64,000 bases of DNA from Flavobacteriales bacterium (GTDB taxonomy: Bacteria; Bacteroidota; Bacteroidia; Flavobacteriales_F; PHOS-HE28). The first letter of the stretch is position 1; every line of letters begins with the position of its first letter. Position numbers and translations under genes: made by a program. Under the pieces are notes generated by a model. The model was not told the origin of the DNA and did not search any database. It saw only the letters and a list, made by a program, of their open reading frames with translations. This document shows, piece after piece, positions 37,203-43,995 of this stretch. The stretch lies in contig JADJCX010000018.1 of the NCBI GenBank assembly GCA_016703005.1, positions 7,599 through 71,598 on the forward strand. Direction: 5' to 3'.

Positions 37203-37394
37203 ATGCTGATCATCCCGGTAAAGGAAGGCGAGGCCATCGACAAGGCCCTCAAGAAATTCAAGAAGAAGTACGAGAAAACCGGCGTGCTTCGTGCGTTGCG
37301 CAAGCGCAAGGCCTACGTAAAGCCCAGCGTGGAACGTCGCAAGGAGATCATCCGCGCGGTGTACAAGACCGAGATGTTCCGCAACGAGGAATAG
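37203..37394 (+). CDS. rpsU: 30S ribosomal protein S21
   Basis: A 63-residue, very basic protein with the S21 hallmarks MLIIPVKEGEAIDKALK, RALRKRKAYVKPS and RRKEIIRA. It belongs to the small subunit near the anti-Shine-Dalgarno region. It has its own promoter upstream and a strong terminator downstream, so it is probably monocistronic despite the adjacent xerC. Confidence 0.95.
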   Translation: MLIIPVKEGEAIDKALKKFKKKYEKTGVLRALRKRKAYVKPSVERRKEIIRAVYKTEMFRNEE

Positions 37395-37434
37395 TACCAA
37401 CCTGTGAGCTGTCAATATGTTGCAAGTCCCGTTG

Positions 37435-37478
37435 AAGGGGACAAGGCCAGCCATGGTCTTGTCCCCTTCTTTGTTTTC
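37435..37478 (+). terminator. Rho-independent terminator after rpsU
   Basis: A perfect 11-bp stem (AAGGGGACAAG and CTTGTCCCCTT) with a 12-base loop is followed by CTTTGTTTT. It lies inside the longest possible xerC reading frame, so it rules out the early xerC starts at 37417 and 37453 and supports ATG 37480. Confidence 0.85.
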
Positions 37479-37479
37479 C

Positions 37480-38373
37480 ATGCTGTTGCAGCGCTTCATA
37501 GAGCACCTTACCTACGAGCGGCGCAGCAGTCCGCACACCGTATTGGCCTACCAGCGCGATCTGGGGCAACTGGCGGCTTACATCAAAGAGAAGACCGGCA
37601 AGGAAGGGGCGGAGCATGCCGATGACCGCACCGTGCGGTCGTGGATGATGCACCTGCTGGAGCGCGGCGATTCGGCGCGTACCGTCAACCGGAAACTCAG
37701 TGCTGTGCGGGCGTTCTTCCGCTTTGCCCGCACCGTGGGCAGTGCGGATAGCGATCCCACGGCGCTCATTGAGCCGCCGAAGACCCCTAAGCGCTTACCG
37801 GAATTCATTGAGGAAGGGCGCATGGCTGCTGTGTTCACGGGAGATGAAGCCGCGCTCACCTTCAAAGGCCTTACGGACCGCACCGTGCTCGAACTGCTCT
37901 ATGGCACCGGCATGCGTTTGGCCGAGCTCTTGGGCCTGCGTCCGGGCGATGTGGACACGGCCTCGCGCACCTTGCGGGTACTGGGCAAACGGAACAAGGA
38001 ACGCATCATTCCGCTCAGCGACCACTTGGCCCATGTGTTGATAACCTACCTGAATGCCCGGAAAGTCGCTCTGGGTGGGGAGTCTGTTGCATTGCCCCTG
38101 TTGGTATCCGAAACCGGTGAACCCGTGGCAAGAAGAAGCGTACAACGTACCGTGGAACGCTACCTTAGCAGGGCCACCACGCAACGAAAACGCAGTCCGC
38201 ACGTTTTGAGACACACCTTCGCAACACACCTTCTGAACAACGGCGCCGATCTGAACGCCGTGAAGGAATTGCTGGGGCACGCCAACCTCGCTGCAACGCA
38301 GGTGTACACGCACAACACTGTGGAGAAACTGCGCAACGCACACCGGAAGGCCCACCCGCGCGGTGGCGAATGA
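37480..38373 (+). CDS. xerC: Tyrosine recombinase XerC
   Basis: Site-specific recombinase that resolves chromosome dimers at dif with XerD. ATG at 37480 gives 297 residues, the usual length. The N-terminal core-binding domain (SSPHTVLAYQRDL) precedes the catalytic domain with Arg in GTGMRLAELLGL, Lys in GKRNKERIIPL, HVLRHTFATH, LGHANLAATQVYTH and the Tyr nucleophile in QVYTH. Its place between rpsU and hpf is the usual Bacteroidota housekeeping context, not that of a mobile integrase. Confidence 0.88.
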   Translation: MLLQRFIEHLTYERRSSPHTVLAYQRDLGQLAAYIKEKTGKEGAEHADDRTVRSWMMHLLERGDSARTVNRKLSAVRAFFRFARTVGSADSDPTALIEPPKTPKRLPEFIEEGRMAAVFTGDEAALTFKGLTDRTVLELLYGTGMRLAELLGLRPGDVDTASRTLRVLGKRNKERIIPLSDHLAHVLITYLNARKVALGGESVALPLLVSETGEPVARRSVQRTVERYLSRATTQRKRSPHVLRHTFATHLLNNGADLNAVKELLGHANLAATQVYTHNTVEKLRNAHRKAHPRGGE

Positions 38374-38404
38374 CCACGACACAACGAACCAAATTTCCCA
38401 GAAC

Positions 38405-38713
38405 ATGAACGTGCAAGTCCAGTCCATCCATTTCGATGCCGACCAGAAGCTCATCGCCTTCATCCAGGAAAAACTCGGCAAACTCACCCTCTTCCACGAC
38501 CGGATTATGAATGCGGAGGTCTTCCTGAAGATCGACAAGGACACCAGTAATCGGGAGAACAAAGTGGCCGAACTGCGGTTGACCGTGCCCGGTCGCGATT
38601 TGTTCAGCCAGCGTCGCAGCAAGACTTTCGAAGAAGCCGTGGACCAAGCTACAGAGGCGCTGCGGCGCCAGATGGAGCGCACCAAAGCGGTGCTGTTGCG
38701 CAAGGCTTCTTAA
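38405..38713 (+). CDS. hpf: Ribosome hibernation-promoting factor / RaiA family
   Basis: ATG at 38405 gives 102 residues, matching the short HPF/YfiA form. It starts with VQVQSIHFDADQKL and includes KIDKDTSNRENKVAELRL and a basic C-terminal helix. Such proteins bind the 30S decoding region and inactivate ribosomes in stationary phase. It follows xerC by 31 bases. Confidence 0.88.
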   Translation: MNVQVQSIHFDADQKLIAFIQEKLGKLTLFHDRIMNAEVFLKIDKDTSNRENKVAELRLTVPGRDLFSQRRSKTFEEAVDQATEALRRQMERTKAVLLRKAS

Positions 38714-38747
38714 CGAGCACTTTTGCCGGTGGAACACCGGCTGGAAC

Positions 38748-38774
38748 GACGGCCAAGGAATTTCCTTGGCCGTC
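38748..38774 (+). terminator. Perfect 11-bp hairpin after hpf
   Basis: GACGGCCAAGG and CCTTGGCCGTC flank a 5-base AT loop, 34 bases after the hpf stop. The sequence after it is GGCGTTTGG, so there is no proper U-tract. A smaller GCCGGTG/CACCGGC hairpin precedes it. It probably ends the hpf transcript before the tRNA promoter. Confidence 0.55.
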
Positions 38775-38778
38775 GGCG

Positions 38779-38808
38779 TTTGGTGCAACCGAACTAATCC
38801 TACATTTG
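38779..38808 (+). promoter_or_regulatory. Promoter of the tRNA-tuf operon: TTTG, 17-18-bp spacer, TACATTTG
   Basis: A perfect TAnnTTTG at 38801-38808 with TTTG at 38779-38782 upstream matches the Bacteroidota -33/-7 consensus. It lies about 60 bases upstream of the first tRNA and is the only strong promoter seen before tuf. Confidence 0.68.
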
Positions 38809-38869
38809 CAGTCCTTTTTCCGGACGAGTGCCCGGATGAAGGGCTGTAGTTCTTTCTCTTGCTGTACCT

Positions 38870-38943
38870 GCCAATGTAGCTCAGCCGGCTAGAGCAGCTG
38901 ATTTGTAATCAGCAGGTCGTGGGTTCGAGTCCCTCCATTGGCT
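38870..38943 (+). tRNA. tRNA-Thr (anticodon TGT)
   Basis: A 74-base cloverleaf: acceptor GCCAATG/CATTGGC, D-arm with TAGCTCAG, anticodon loop TTTGTAA and T-arm GGTTCGAGTCC. The 3' CCA is not encoded. First of four tRNAs before tuf. Confidence 0.93.
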
Positions 38944-38958
38944 CCTTGCGCCGATCAA

Positions 38959-39044
38959 GGGGAGATACCCAAGTGGCCAACGGGGGCAGACTGTAAATCT
39001 GCTGCTTCACAGCTTCACAGGTTCGAATCCTGTTCTCCCCACCA
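38959..39044 (+). tRNA. tRNA-Tyr (anticodon GTA)
   Basis: Acceptor GGGGAGA/TCTCCCC, a long class II variable arm (GCTTCACAGC region), anticodon loop with GTA, T-arm GGTTCGAATCC, and encoded CCA at 39042-39044. Confidence 0.93.
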
Positions 39045-39098
39045 CAAGGAGCCACACCTCTTTGGGACGACCGGCCGGATATGGGCGAATGGATCAAC

Positions 39099-39174
39099 GC
39101 GGGAGTAGCTCAGTTGGTAGAGCATCAGCCTTCCAAGCTGAATGTCGCGGGTTCGAATCTCGTCTCCCGCTCCA
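39099..39174 (+). tRNA. tRNA-Gly (anticodon TCC)
   Basis: Acceptor GCGGGAG/CTCCCGC, D-arm TAGCTCAGTTGG, anticodon loop CTTCCAA, T-arm GGTTCGAATCT, and encoded CCA at 39172-39174. Confidence 0.93.
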
Positions 39175-39268
39175 ATCCGCAGAAGTGCGCCGTAAGGCGT
39201 ACGAAAGTGGATCGCGATGAAAGACCGGGCGCATGGGCGCACGGTCAATGGAAAGAAAGGAAGGATCG

Positions 39269-39340
<72 letters not shown>

Positions 39341-39471
39341 CAATCGGCAGAAACGCAATTCCCCGAGGATCGGTGGAAGTGCAGGTACAGTAGTAGAACG
39401 CGCACAGCGATCAGGCACCGCAACATCAACAACAAATCAACCCGATAGGTTCGGGAGCAAACACCGAGATC

Positions 39472-40659
39472 ATGGCAAAGGAGACTTTCAAGAGGGACAA
39501 ACCCCACGTGAACGTGGGCACCATCGGCCACGTTGACCACGGCAAGACAACGTTGACAGCAGCGATCACCACCGTGCTGGCCTCCAAGGGCCTCAGCGAG
39601 GTGCGCAGCTTCGACTCGATCGACAATGCTCCTGAGGAGAAAGAGCGTGGTATTACCATCAATACCGCACACGTAGAGTACTCAACAGCCAACCGTCACT
39701 ACGCGCACGTTGACTGCCCAGGCCACGCTGACTATGTGAAGAACATGGTTACGGGTGCCGCCCAGATGGACGGTGCCATCCTGGTGGTTGCCGCTACGGA
39801 CGGCCCTATGCCGCAGACCCGTGAGCACATTCTGCTCGGCCGCCAAGTAGGTGTGCCCCGCATCGTGGTGTTCATGAACAAGGTGGATATGGTGGACGAC
39901 GTCGAGTTGCTCGACCTCGTTGAAATGGAGATCCGCGAGTTGCTGTCGTTCTACAGCTACGACGGCGACAACACGCCTATCATCCGTGGTAGCGCTCTCG
40001 GCGCCCTCAATGGCGAAGCCAAGTGGGTGGACGAGCTGATGAAGCTGATGGATGCTGTTGATACCTACATCGAACTGCCTGTTCGTGCGGTGGACAAGCC
40101 TTTCCTGATGAGCGTGGAGGACGTGTTCTCCATCACCGGTCGTGGTACGGTTGCAACCGGCCGTATCGAAGCAGGTGTGATCAACACCGGCGACGAAGTG
40201 GACATCATCGGCATGATGAGCGAGAAACTCAAGAGCACCTGCACGGGTGTGGAGATGTTCCGCAAGATTCTGGATCGTGGCGAGGCTGGCGACAACGTCG
40301 GTATCCTCCTCCGCGGTATTGAAAAAGACCAGATCCGTCGCGGTATGGTTATCGCCAAGCCGGGCAGCATCACCCCGCACTTGCACTTCAAAGCCGAGGT
40401 TTACGTGCTGAAGAAGGAAGAGGGTGGCCGTCACACGCCGTTCCACAACAAGTACCGTCCGCAGTTCTATTTCCGCACCACCGACGTAACCGGCGAGATC
40501 ACGCTGGAAGCCGGTCGCGAAATGGTGATGCCGGGCGATAACGTAACGATCGACGTAAGCCTGATCCAACCGATCGCCATGGACAAGGGCCTCCGCTTCG
40601 CTATCCGCGAAGGTGGCCGTACCGTGGGTGCCGGTCAGGTAACCGAGATCCTGAAGTAA
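39472..40659 (+). CDS. tuf: Elongation factor Tu
   Basis: GTPase that delivers aminoacyl-tRNA to the ribosome. The 395-residue protein has the G1 loop GHVDHGKTTL, the switch region RGITINTAHVEY, DCPGHADY, and NKVDMV. Domains 2 and 3 are complete (GRGTVATGRIE, RPQFYFRTTDVTG). The frame is intact. It sits between tRNA-Thr(GGT) and tRNA-Trp, as in many bacteria. Confidence 0.98.
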   Translation: MAKETFKRDKPHVNVGTIGHVDHGKTTLTAAITTVLASKGLSEVRSFDSIDNAPEEKERGITINTAHVEYSTANRHYAHVDCPGHADYVKNMVTGAAQMDGAILVVAATDGPMPQTREHILLGRQVGVPRIVVFMNKVDMVDDVELLDLVEMEIRELLSFYSYDGDNTPIIRGSALGALNGEAKWVDELMKLMDAVDTYIELPVRAVDKPFLMSVEDVFSITGRGTVATGRIEAGVINTGDEVDIIGMMSEKLKSTCTGVEMFRKILDRGEAGDNVGILLRGIEKDQIRRGMVIAKPGSITPHLHFKAEVYVLKKEEGGRHTPFHNKYRPQFYFRTTDVTGEITLEAGREMVMPGDNVTIDVSLIQPIAMDKGLRFAIREGGRTVGAGQVTEILK

Positions 40660-40670
40660 CAACCACCATT

Positions 40671-40707
40671 GGTAGTGGGGGCCCGACTTGTCGGGCCCCC
40701 TGCTACC
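40671..40707 (+). terminator. Strong GC-rich hairpin between tuf and tRNA-Trp
   Basis: GGTAG-T-GGGGGCCCGA pairs with TCGGGCCCCC-T-GCTACC around a short loop, 12 bases after the tuf stop. No U-tract follows. It may partly terminate transcription or act as a processing site before tRNA-Trp. Confidence 0.55.
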
Positions 40708-40729
40708 GAAGGCTAACCAACAAGAACGA

Positions 40730-40805
40730 ACGGGTGTAGCTCAATTGGTAGAGCGACGGTCTCCAAAACCGTAGGCTGCGGGTTCGATTCCTGCCACCCG
40801 TGCCA
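40730..40805 (+). tRNA. tRNA-Trp (anticodon CCA)
   Basis: Acceptor ACGGGTG/CACCCGT, D-arm TAGCTCAATTGG, anticodon loop CTCCAAA, T-arm GGTTCGATTCC, and encoded CCA at 40803-40805. Directly precedes secE by 23 bases. Confidence 0.94.
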
Positions 40806-40828
40806 AGCACCCATCACCGAACATCAAC

Positions 40829-41062
40829 GTGGCCAACTTCAAGACATACCTCGAAGAGTCCTACAACGAGCTGGTCAACAAAGTCAGTTGGCCTACGTGG
40901 AAGGAACTGCAGGGCAGCGCCATCGTGGTGCTCGTATCGGCCATGATCCTTGCGTTGCTGGTGTTCGTCATGGACTACATCTTCGGCGCCCAGAACATGG
41001 GCCAAGGCAATACGGCCTTCTGGAAAGGAATGGTCGGGTTCATTTACACTCTGTTCCAATAG
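40829..41062 (+). CDS. secE: Preprotein translocase subunit SecE
   Basis: A GTG start at 40829 gives 77 residues: an amphipathic N-terminal helix (YLEESYNELVNKVSWPTWKEL) with the conserved VSWPTWKEL core, then one transmembrane helix (AIVVLVSAMILALLVFV). The single-span form is normal for this phylum. SecE stabilises SecY in the Sec translocon. nusG follows 7 bases later. Confidence 0.94.
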   Translation: MANFKTYLEESYNELVNKVSWPTWKELQGSAIVVLVSAMILALLVFVMDYIFGAQNMGQGNTAFWKGMVGFIYTLFQ

Positions 41063-41069
41063 TCCCAAA

Positions 41070-41624
41070 ATGGCAGAGGTAGCAACGAAGAAGTGGTACG
41101 TGGTCCGCGCCATCTCCGGTAAGGAGAAGAAGGTGAAGGAGATGATCGATCTGGAAGTGAAGCGTTCCAACATGGGGACGTACATCAGCCAGGTGCTCAT
41201 CCCCATGGAGAAGTTCTACCAGATCCGCGAGGGCAAGAAGGTGAGCAAAGAGCGCAACTTCTTCCCGGGTTACGTGCTGATCGAAGCGGACCTCACCGGC
41301 GAGATCGCACACACCTTGAAGCAACTGCCCAACGTGATCGGTTTCCTCGGCAGCGAAAAGGGCGGCGATGCCGTTCCCTTGCGCATGAGCGAAGTGAACC
41401 GGATCCTCGGAAAGGTGGATGAACTGGCTGAGAGCACTGAAGCGAACAACAACCCTTACCACGTTGGTGAAGGTGTGAAGGTGATCGATGGTCCCTTCAA
41501 TGGCTTCAACGGCGTGATCGAGGAGATCAACGAAGAGAAGAAGAAACTGAAAGTGATGGTGAAGATCTTCGGGCGTAAGACCCCGCTGGAACTGAGCTTC
41601 ATGCAAGTTGAGAAAGAATCGTAA
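41070..41624 (+). CDS. nusG: Transcription termination/antitermination protein NusG
   Basis: ATG at 41070 gives 184 residues. The NGN domain (KWYVVRAISGKEKKV, FFPGYVLIEADL) is followed by a C-terminal KOW domain (VGEGVKVIDGPFNGFNG). It binds RNA polymerase and Rho or ribosomal protein S10, coupling transcription and translation. Standard place between secE and rplK. Confidence 0.96.
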   Translation: MAEVATKKWYVVRAISGKEKKVKEMIDLEVKRSNMGTYISQVLIPMEKFYQIREGKKVSKERNFFPGYVLIEADLTGEIAHTLKQLPNVIGFLGSEKGGDAVPLRMSEVNRILGKVDELAESTEANNNPYHVGEGVKVIDGPFNGFNGVIEEINEEKKKLKVMVKIFGRKTPLELSFMQVEKES

Positions 41625-41644
41625 GGGCGACGTTCACGTCGCCC
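41625..41644 (+). terminator. Small hairpin between nusG and rplK
   Basis: GGGCGAC and GTCGCCC flank GTTCAC directly after the nusG stop. There is no U-tract beyond ACTTTG, so it may be an attenuator or RNA-processing element rather than a full terminator. It could mark the boundary before the L11 operon leader. Confidence 0.4.
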
Positions 41645-41718
41645 ACTTTGAAAGGATAGAGAAAGGAAACCCGTCCGAGCCCTGACCAAGGGCGCTAGAG
41701 GACACAAATTCGAAAGCA

Positions 41719-42165
41719 ATGGCAAAGGAGATCGGAGCTCTGGTGAAGCTCCAAGTAAAAGGAGGGGCGGCGAACCCCTCACCGCCCATCGGCCCGGCAT
41801 TGGGTGCGAAAGGCGTTAACATCATGGAGTTCTGCAAGCAGTTCAATGCTCGCACGCAGGACAAGGCAGGCAAAGTCCTCCCCGTGGTGATCACCGTGTA
41901 CGTCGACAAGTCGTTCGACTTCGTGATCAAAACACCGCCCGCCGCGGTGCAGATCATCGATGCAGCCAAGATCAAAGGCGGCAGCGGAACCCCGAACAGC
42001 AAGAAGGTGGGTACCATCAACTGGGAGCAGGTGAAAGCCATTGCCCTCGACAAGATGCCCGACCTGAACTGCTTCACCGAGGAAAGCGCAATGCGCATGG
42101 TGGCCGGTACGGCCCGCAGCATGGGCGTTACGGTTACCGGTGCAAACCCATTCGAAAAAGCCTGA
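41719..42165 (+). CDS. rplK: 50S ribosomal protein L11
   Basis: A 148-residue protein with the L11 features GGAANPSPPIGPALGAKGVN (proline-rich N-terminal), KTPPAAVQI and the C-terminal rRNA-binding MRMVAGTARSMGV. It forms the GTPase-associated centre with 23S rRNA. rplA starts 5 bases after its stop. Confidence 0.96.
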   Translation: MAKEIGALVKLQVKGGAANPSPPIGPALGAKGVNIMEFCKQFNARTQDKAGKVLPVVITVYVDKSFDFVIKTPPAAVQIIDAAKIKGGSGTPNSKKVGTINWEQVKAIALDKMPDLNCFTEESAMRMVAGTARSMGVTVTGANPFEKA

Positions 42166-42169
42166 ACCC

Positions 42170-42866
42170 ATGCCGACCCTGAGCAAGAAGCGCAAGGCCG
42201 CCATGGCCAAGTTCGATAGCACGAAGAGCTACAACCTCGCAGAGGCCACCAGCATCGTGAAGCAAGTGAGCACCACCAAGTTCGATGCAACGGTCGATAT
42301 CGCCGTGCGCCTTGGTGTTGATCCGAAGAAAAGCACCGAAATGGTGCGTGGTACGGTGAGCCTGCCCCATGGCACCGGCCGTACTGTGAAGGTGCTGGTG
42401 CTCGCTGACCCCGCCAAGTGCGAGGAGGCGATGGCCGCTGGTGCCGACATGGCCGGATTGGACGAGTACGTGGAGAAGATCAAGGGCGGTTGGACCAATG
42501 TGGATGTGATCATCTGCACGCCCGCCGTGATGGCCAAAGTGGGAGCGCTGGGCCGTGTGCTCGGTCCCCGTGGCCTGATGCCCAAACCCAAAGACCGGTA
42601 CCGTTACCATGGACGTGGCCAAGGCCGTGAAAGAGGTGAAGGCCGGTAAGATCGACTTCAAGGTGGACAAGGCCGGCATCATCCACGCGGTGATCGGCAA
42701 GGCCAGCTTCGACGCCGTGAAACTGAGCGAGAACGCGAACGAACTGTTGCAGACCCTGCTGAAGCTGAAGCCCAGCACCAGCAAAGGGGTTTACATCAGG
42801 AGCATTTGCATCAGCAGCACCATGAGCCCTGGTGTTCTTGTGGACGCAAGGACCGTAGCCAACTAA
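42170..42866 (+). CDS. rplA: 50S ribosomal protein L1 (frameshift near 42595)
   Basis: L1 forms the mobile stalk near the ribosomal E site and often represses its own operon. ATG at 42170. The frame breaks in CCCAAAGACCGG near 42595: one base is extra, and removing one A gives PKPKTGTVTMDVAKAV, the conserved L1 core. The corrected protein is 231 residues, the normal length. Since rplA lies in an intact essential operon, the break is taken as a sequencing error. Confidence 0.93.
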
Positions 42867-42874
42867 ACATGTAC

Positions 42875-42894
42875 GGGCCGATGATCATCGGCCC
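42875..42894 (+). promoter_or_regulatory. Perfect 20-base palindrome in the rplJ leader
   Basis: GGGCCGATGA followed by its exact reverse complement lies 8 bases after the rplA stop and 14 bases before the rplJ ATG. In RNA it would fold into a stable hairpin next to the ribosome-binding site. In many bacteria an L10-binding leader sits here; this could be that element or a processing hairpin. Confidence 0.5.
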
Positions 42895-42908
42895 CAACGA
42901 TCTTCCAC

Positions 42909-43442
42909 ATGAACCGCACAGAGAAAGACAGCATGATCAATGAGCTCGTAGGTGAGCTCAGCGAGGCCAACGTGTTCTACCTCACCGATAGCTCGGCCAT
43001 GACGGCCGAACAGACCAGCAAGCTGCGTCGCGCCATGTTCACCAGCGGCATCCGTATGCGCGTTGTGAAGAACACGCTGCTGCGCAAAGCACTGGAGCGC
43101 GTAGAAGGCAAGGACTACAGCGAACTGTACCCCACACTCGTTGGCCAAACGGCACTGCTCTTCGCACAGAAGGGTAATGCACCGGCCAAAGTGATCTCCG
43201 ATTTCCGCAGGAAGAGCCCCAAGCCCGTGCTGAAAAGCGCGTGGATCGATGAGGCCATCTTCGTTGGCGACGACCAATTGGCCATCCTCACCGCCTTGAA
43301 GGGCAAAGAGGAGCTGATCGGCGACATCATTGCATTGCTCCAAAGCCCGCTCAAGAACGTTATCAGCGCCCTGCAAGGCGGTGGTGGCCACAAGATCGCA
43401 GGCTTGGTAAAATCATTGGAAGAACGCGCAGCAAAAGCCTGA
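42909..43442 (+). CDS. rplJ: 50S ribosomal protein L10
   Basis: A 177-residue protein: NRTEKDSMINELV start, TDSSAMTAEQTSKLRRAM, RMRVVKNTLLRKAL rRNA-binding stretch, and a C-terminal helix that carries L7/L12 dimers. It anchors the ribosomal stalk. Intact frame; normal length for the phylum. Confidence 0.95.
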   Translation: MNRTEKDSMINELVGELSEANVFYLTDSSAMTAEQTSKLRRAMFTSGIRMRVVKNTLLRKALERVEGKDYSELYPTLVGQTALLFAQKGNAPAKVISDFRRKSPKPVLKSAWIDEAIFVGDDQLAILTALKGKEELIGDIIALLQSPLKNVISALQGGGGHKIAGLVKSLEERAAKA

Positions 43443-43500
43443 CGCACTTCCTGAACCCGTTACGCACTTCCACACAAGAAATCTCAACAACCCGAATAAC

Positions 43501-43878
43501 ATGGCAGACGTGAAATCACTGGGCGACACCCTCGTGGGCCTCACCGTGAAAGAGGTGAGCGAACTCGCTCAATACCTGAAGGATACTTATGGCATCGAGC
43601 CTGCTGCTGCTGCTGTTGCAGTTGCTGCTGGTGGTGGTGCTGGCGGTGGCGAAGCCGCTGCAGCCAAGACCAGCTTCGACGTGATCCTGAAGTCAGGTGG
43701 CCAGAGCAAACTGGCCGTGGTGAAGCTCGTGAAGGAGCTTACCGGCCTGGGCCTGAAGGAGGCAAAAGACCTCGTTGACGGTGCTCCGAAGCCGCTGAAG
43801 GAAGGTGTTTCCAAAGAGGAAGCCGAGAGCCTGAAGCAGCAACTGACGGAAGCCGGCGCCGAAGTTGAGGTTAAGTAA
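43501..43878 (+). CDS. rplL: 50S ribosomal protein L7/L12
   Basis: A 125-residue protein: an N-terminal dimerisation helix, an Ala/Gly-rich hinge (AAAAVAVAAGGGAGGGEA) and a C-terminal domain with TSFDVILKSGG, KLAVVKLVKELTGLGLKEAK and LVDGAPKPLKEG that contacts elongation factors. Intact. Confidence 0.97.
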   Translation: MADVKSLGDTLVGLTVKEVSELAQYLKDTYGIEPAAAAVAVAAGGGAGGGEAAAAKTSFDVILKSGGQSKLAVVKLVKELTGLGLKEAKDLVDGAPKPLKEGVSKEEAESLKQQLTEAGAEVEVK

Positions 43879-43900
43879 GCACCTCCGCGCCAAGCATTGA

Positions 43901-43936
43901 GCAGGCCGGACCGCTGAAGGAGCGGTCCGTGCCTGC
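43901..43936 (+). terminator. Long GC-rich hairpin between rplL and rpoB
   Basis: GCAGGC-C-GGACCGCT pairs with AGCGGTCC-GT-GCCTGC around GAAGG, 22 bases after the rplL stop. No U-tract follows. This position corresponds to the partial attenuator/RNA-processing site between rplL and rpoB in other bacteria, which would set ribosomal-protein versus polymerase output. Confidence 0.5.
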
Positions 43937-43995
43937 CTGCGGCGTTTATGCCGTACCACGTATTTCCTCCTTCACTTCAACCCCGATCGCATCCC

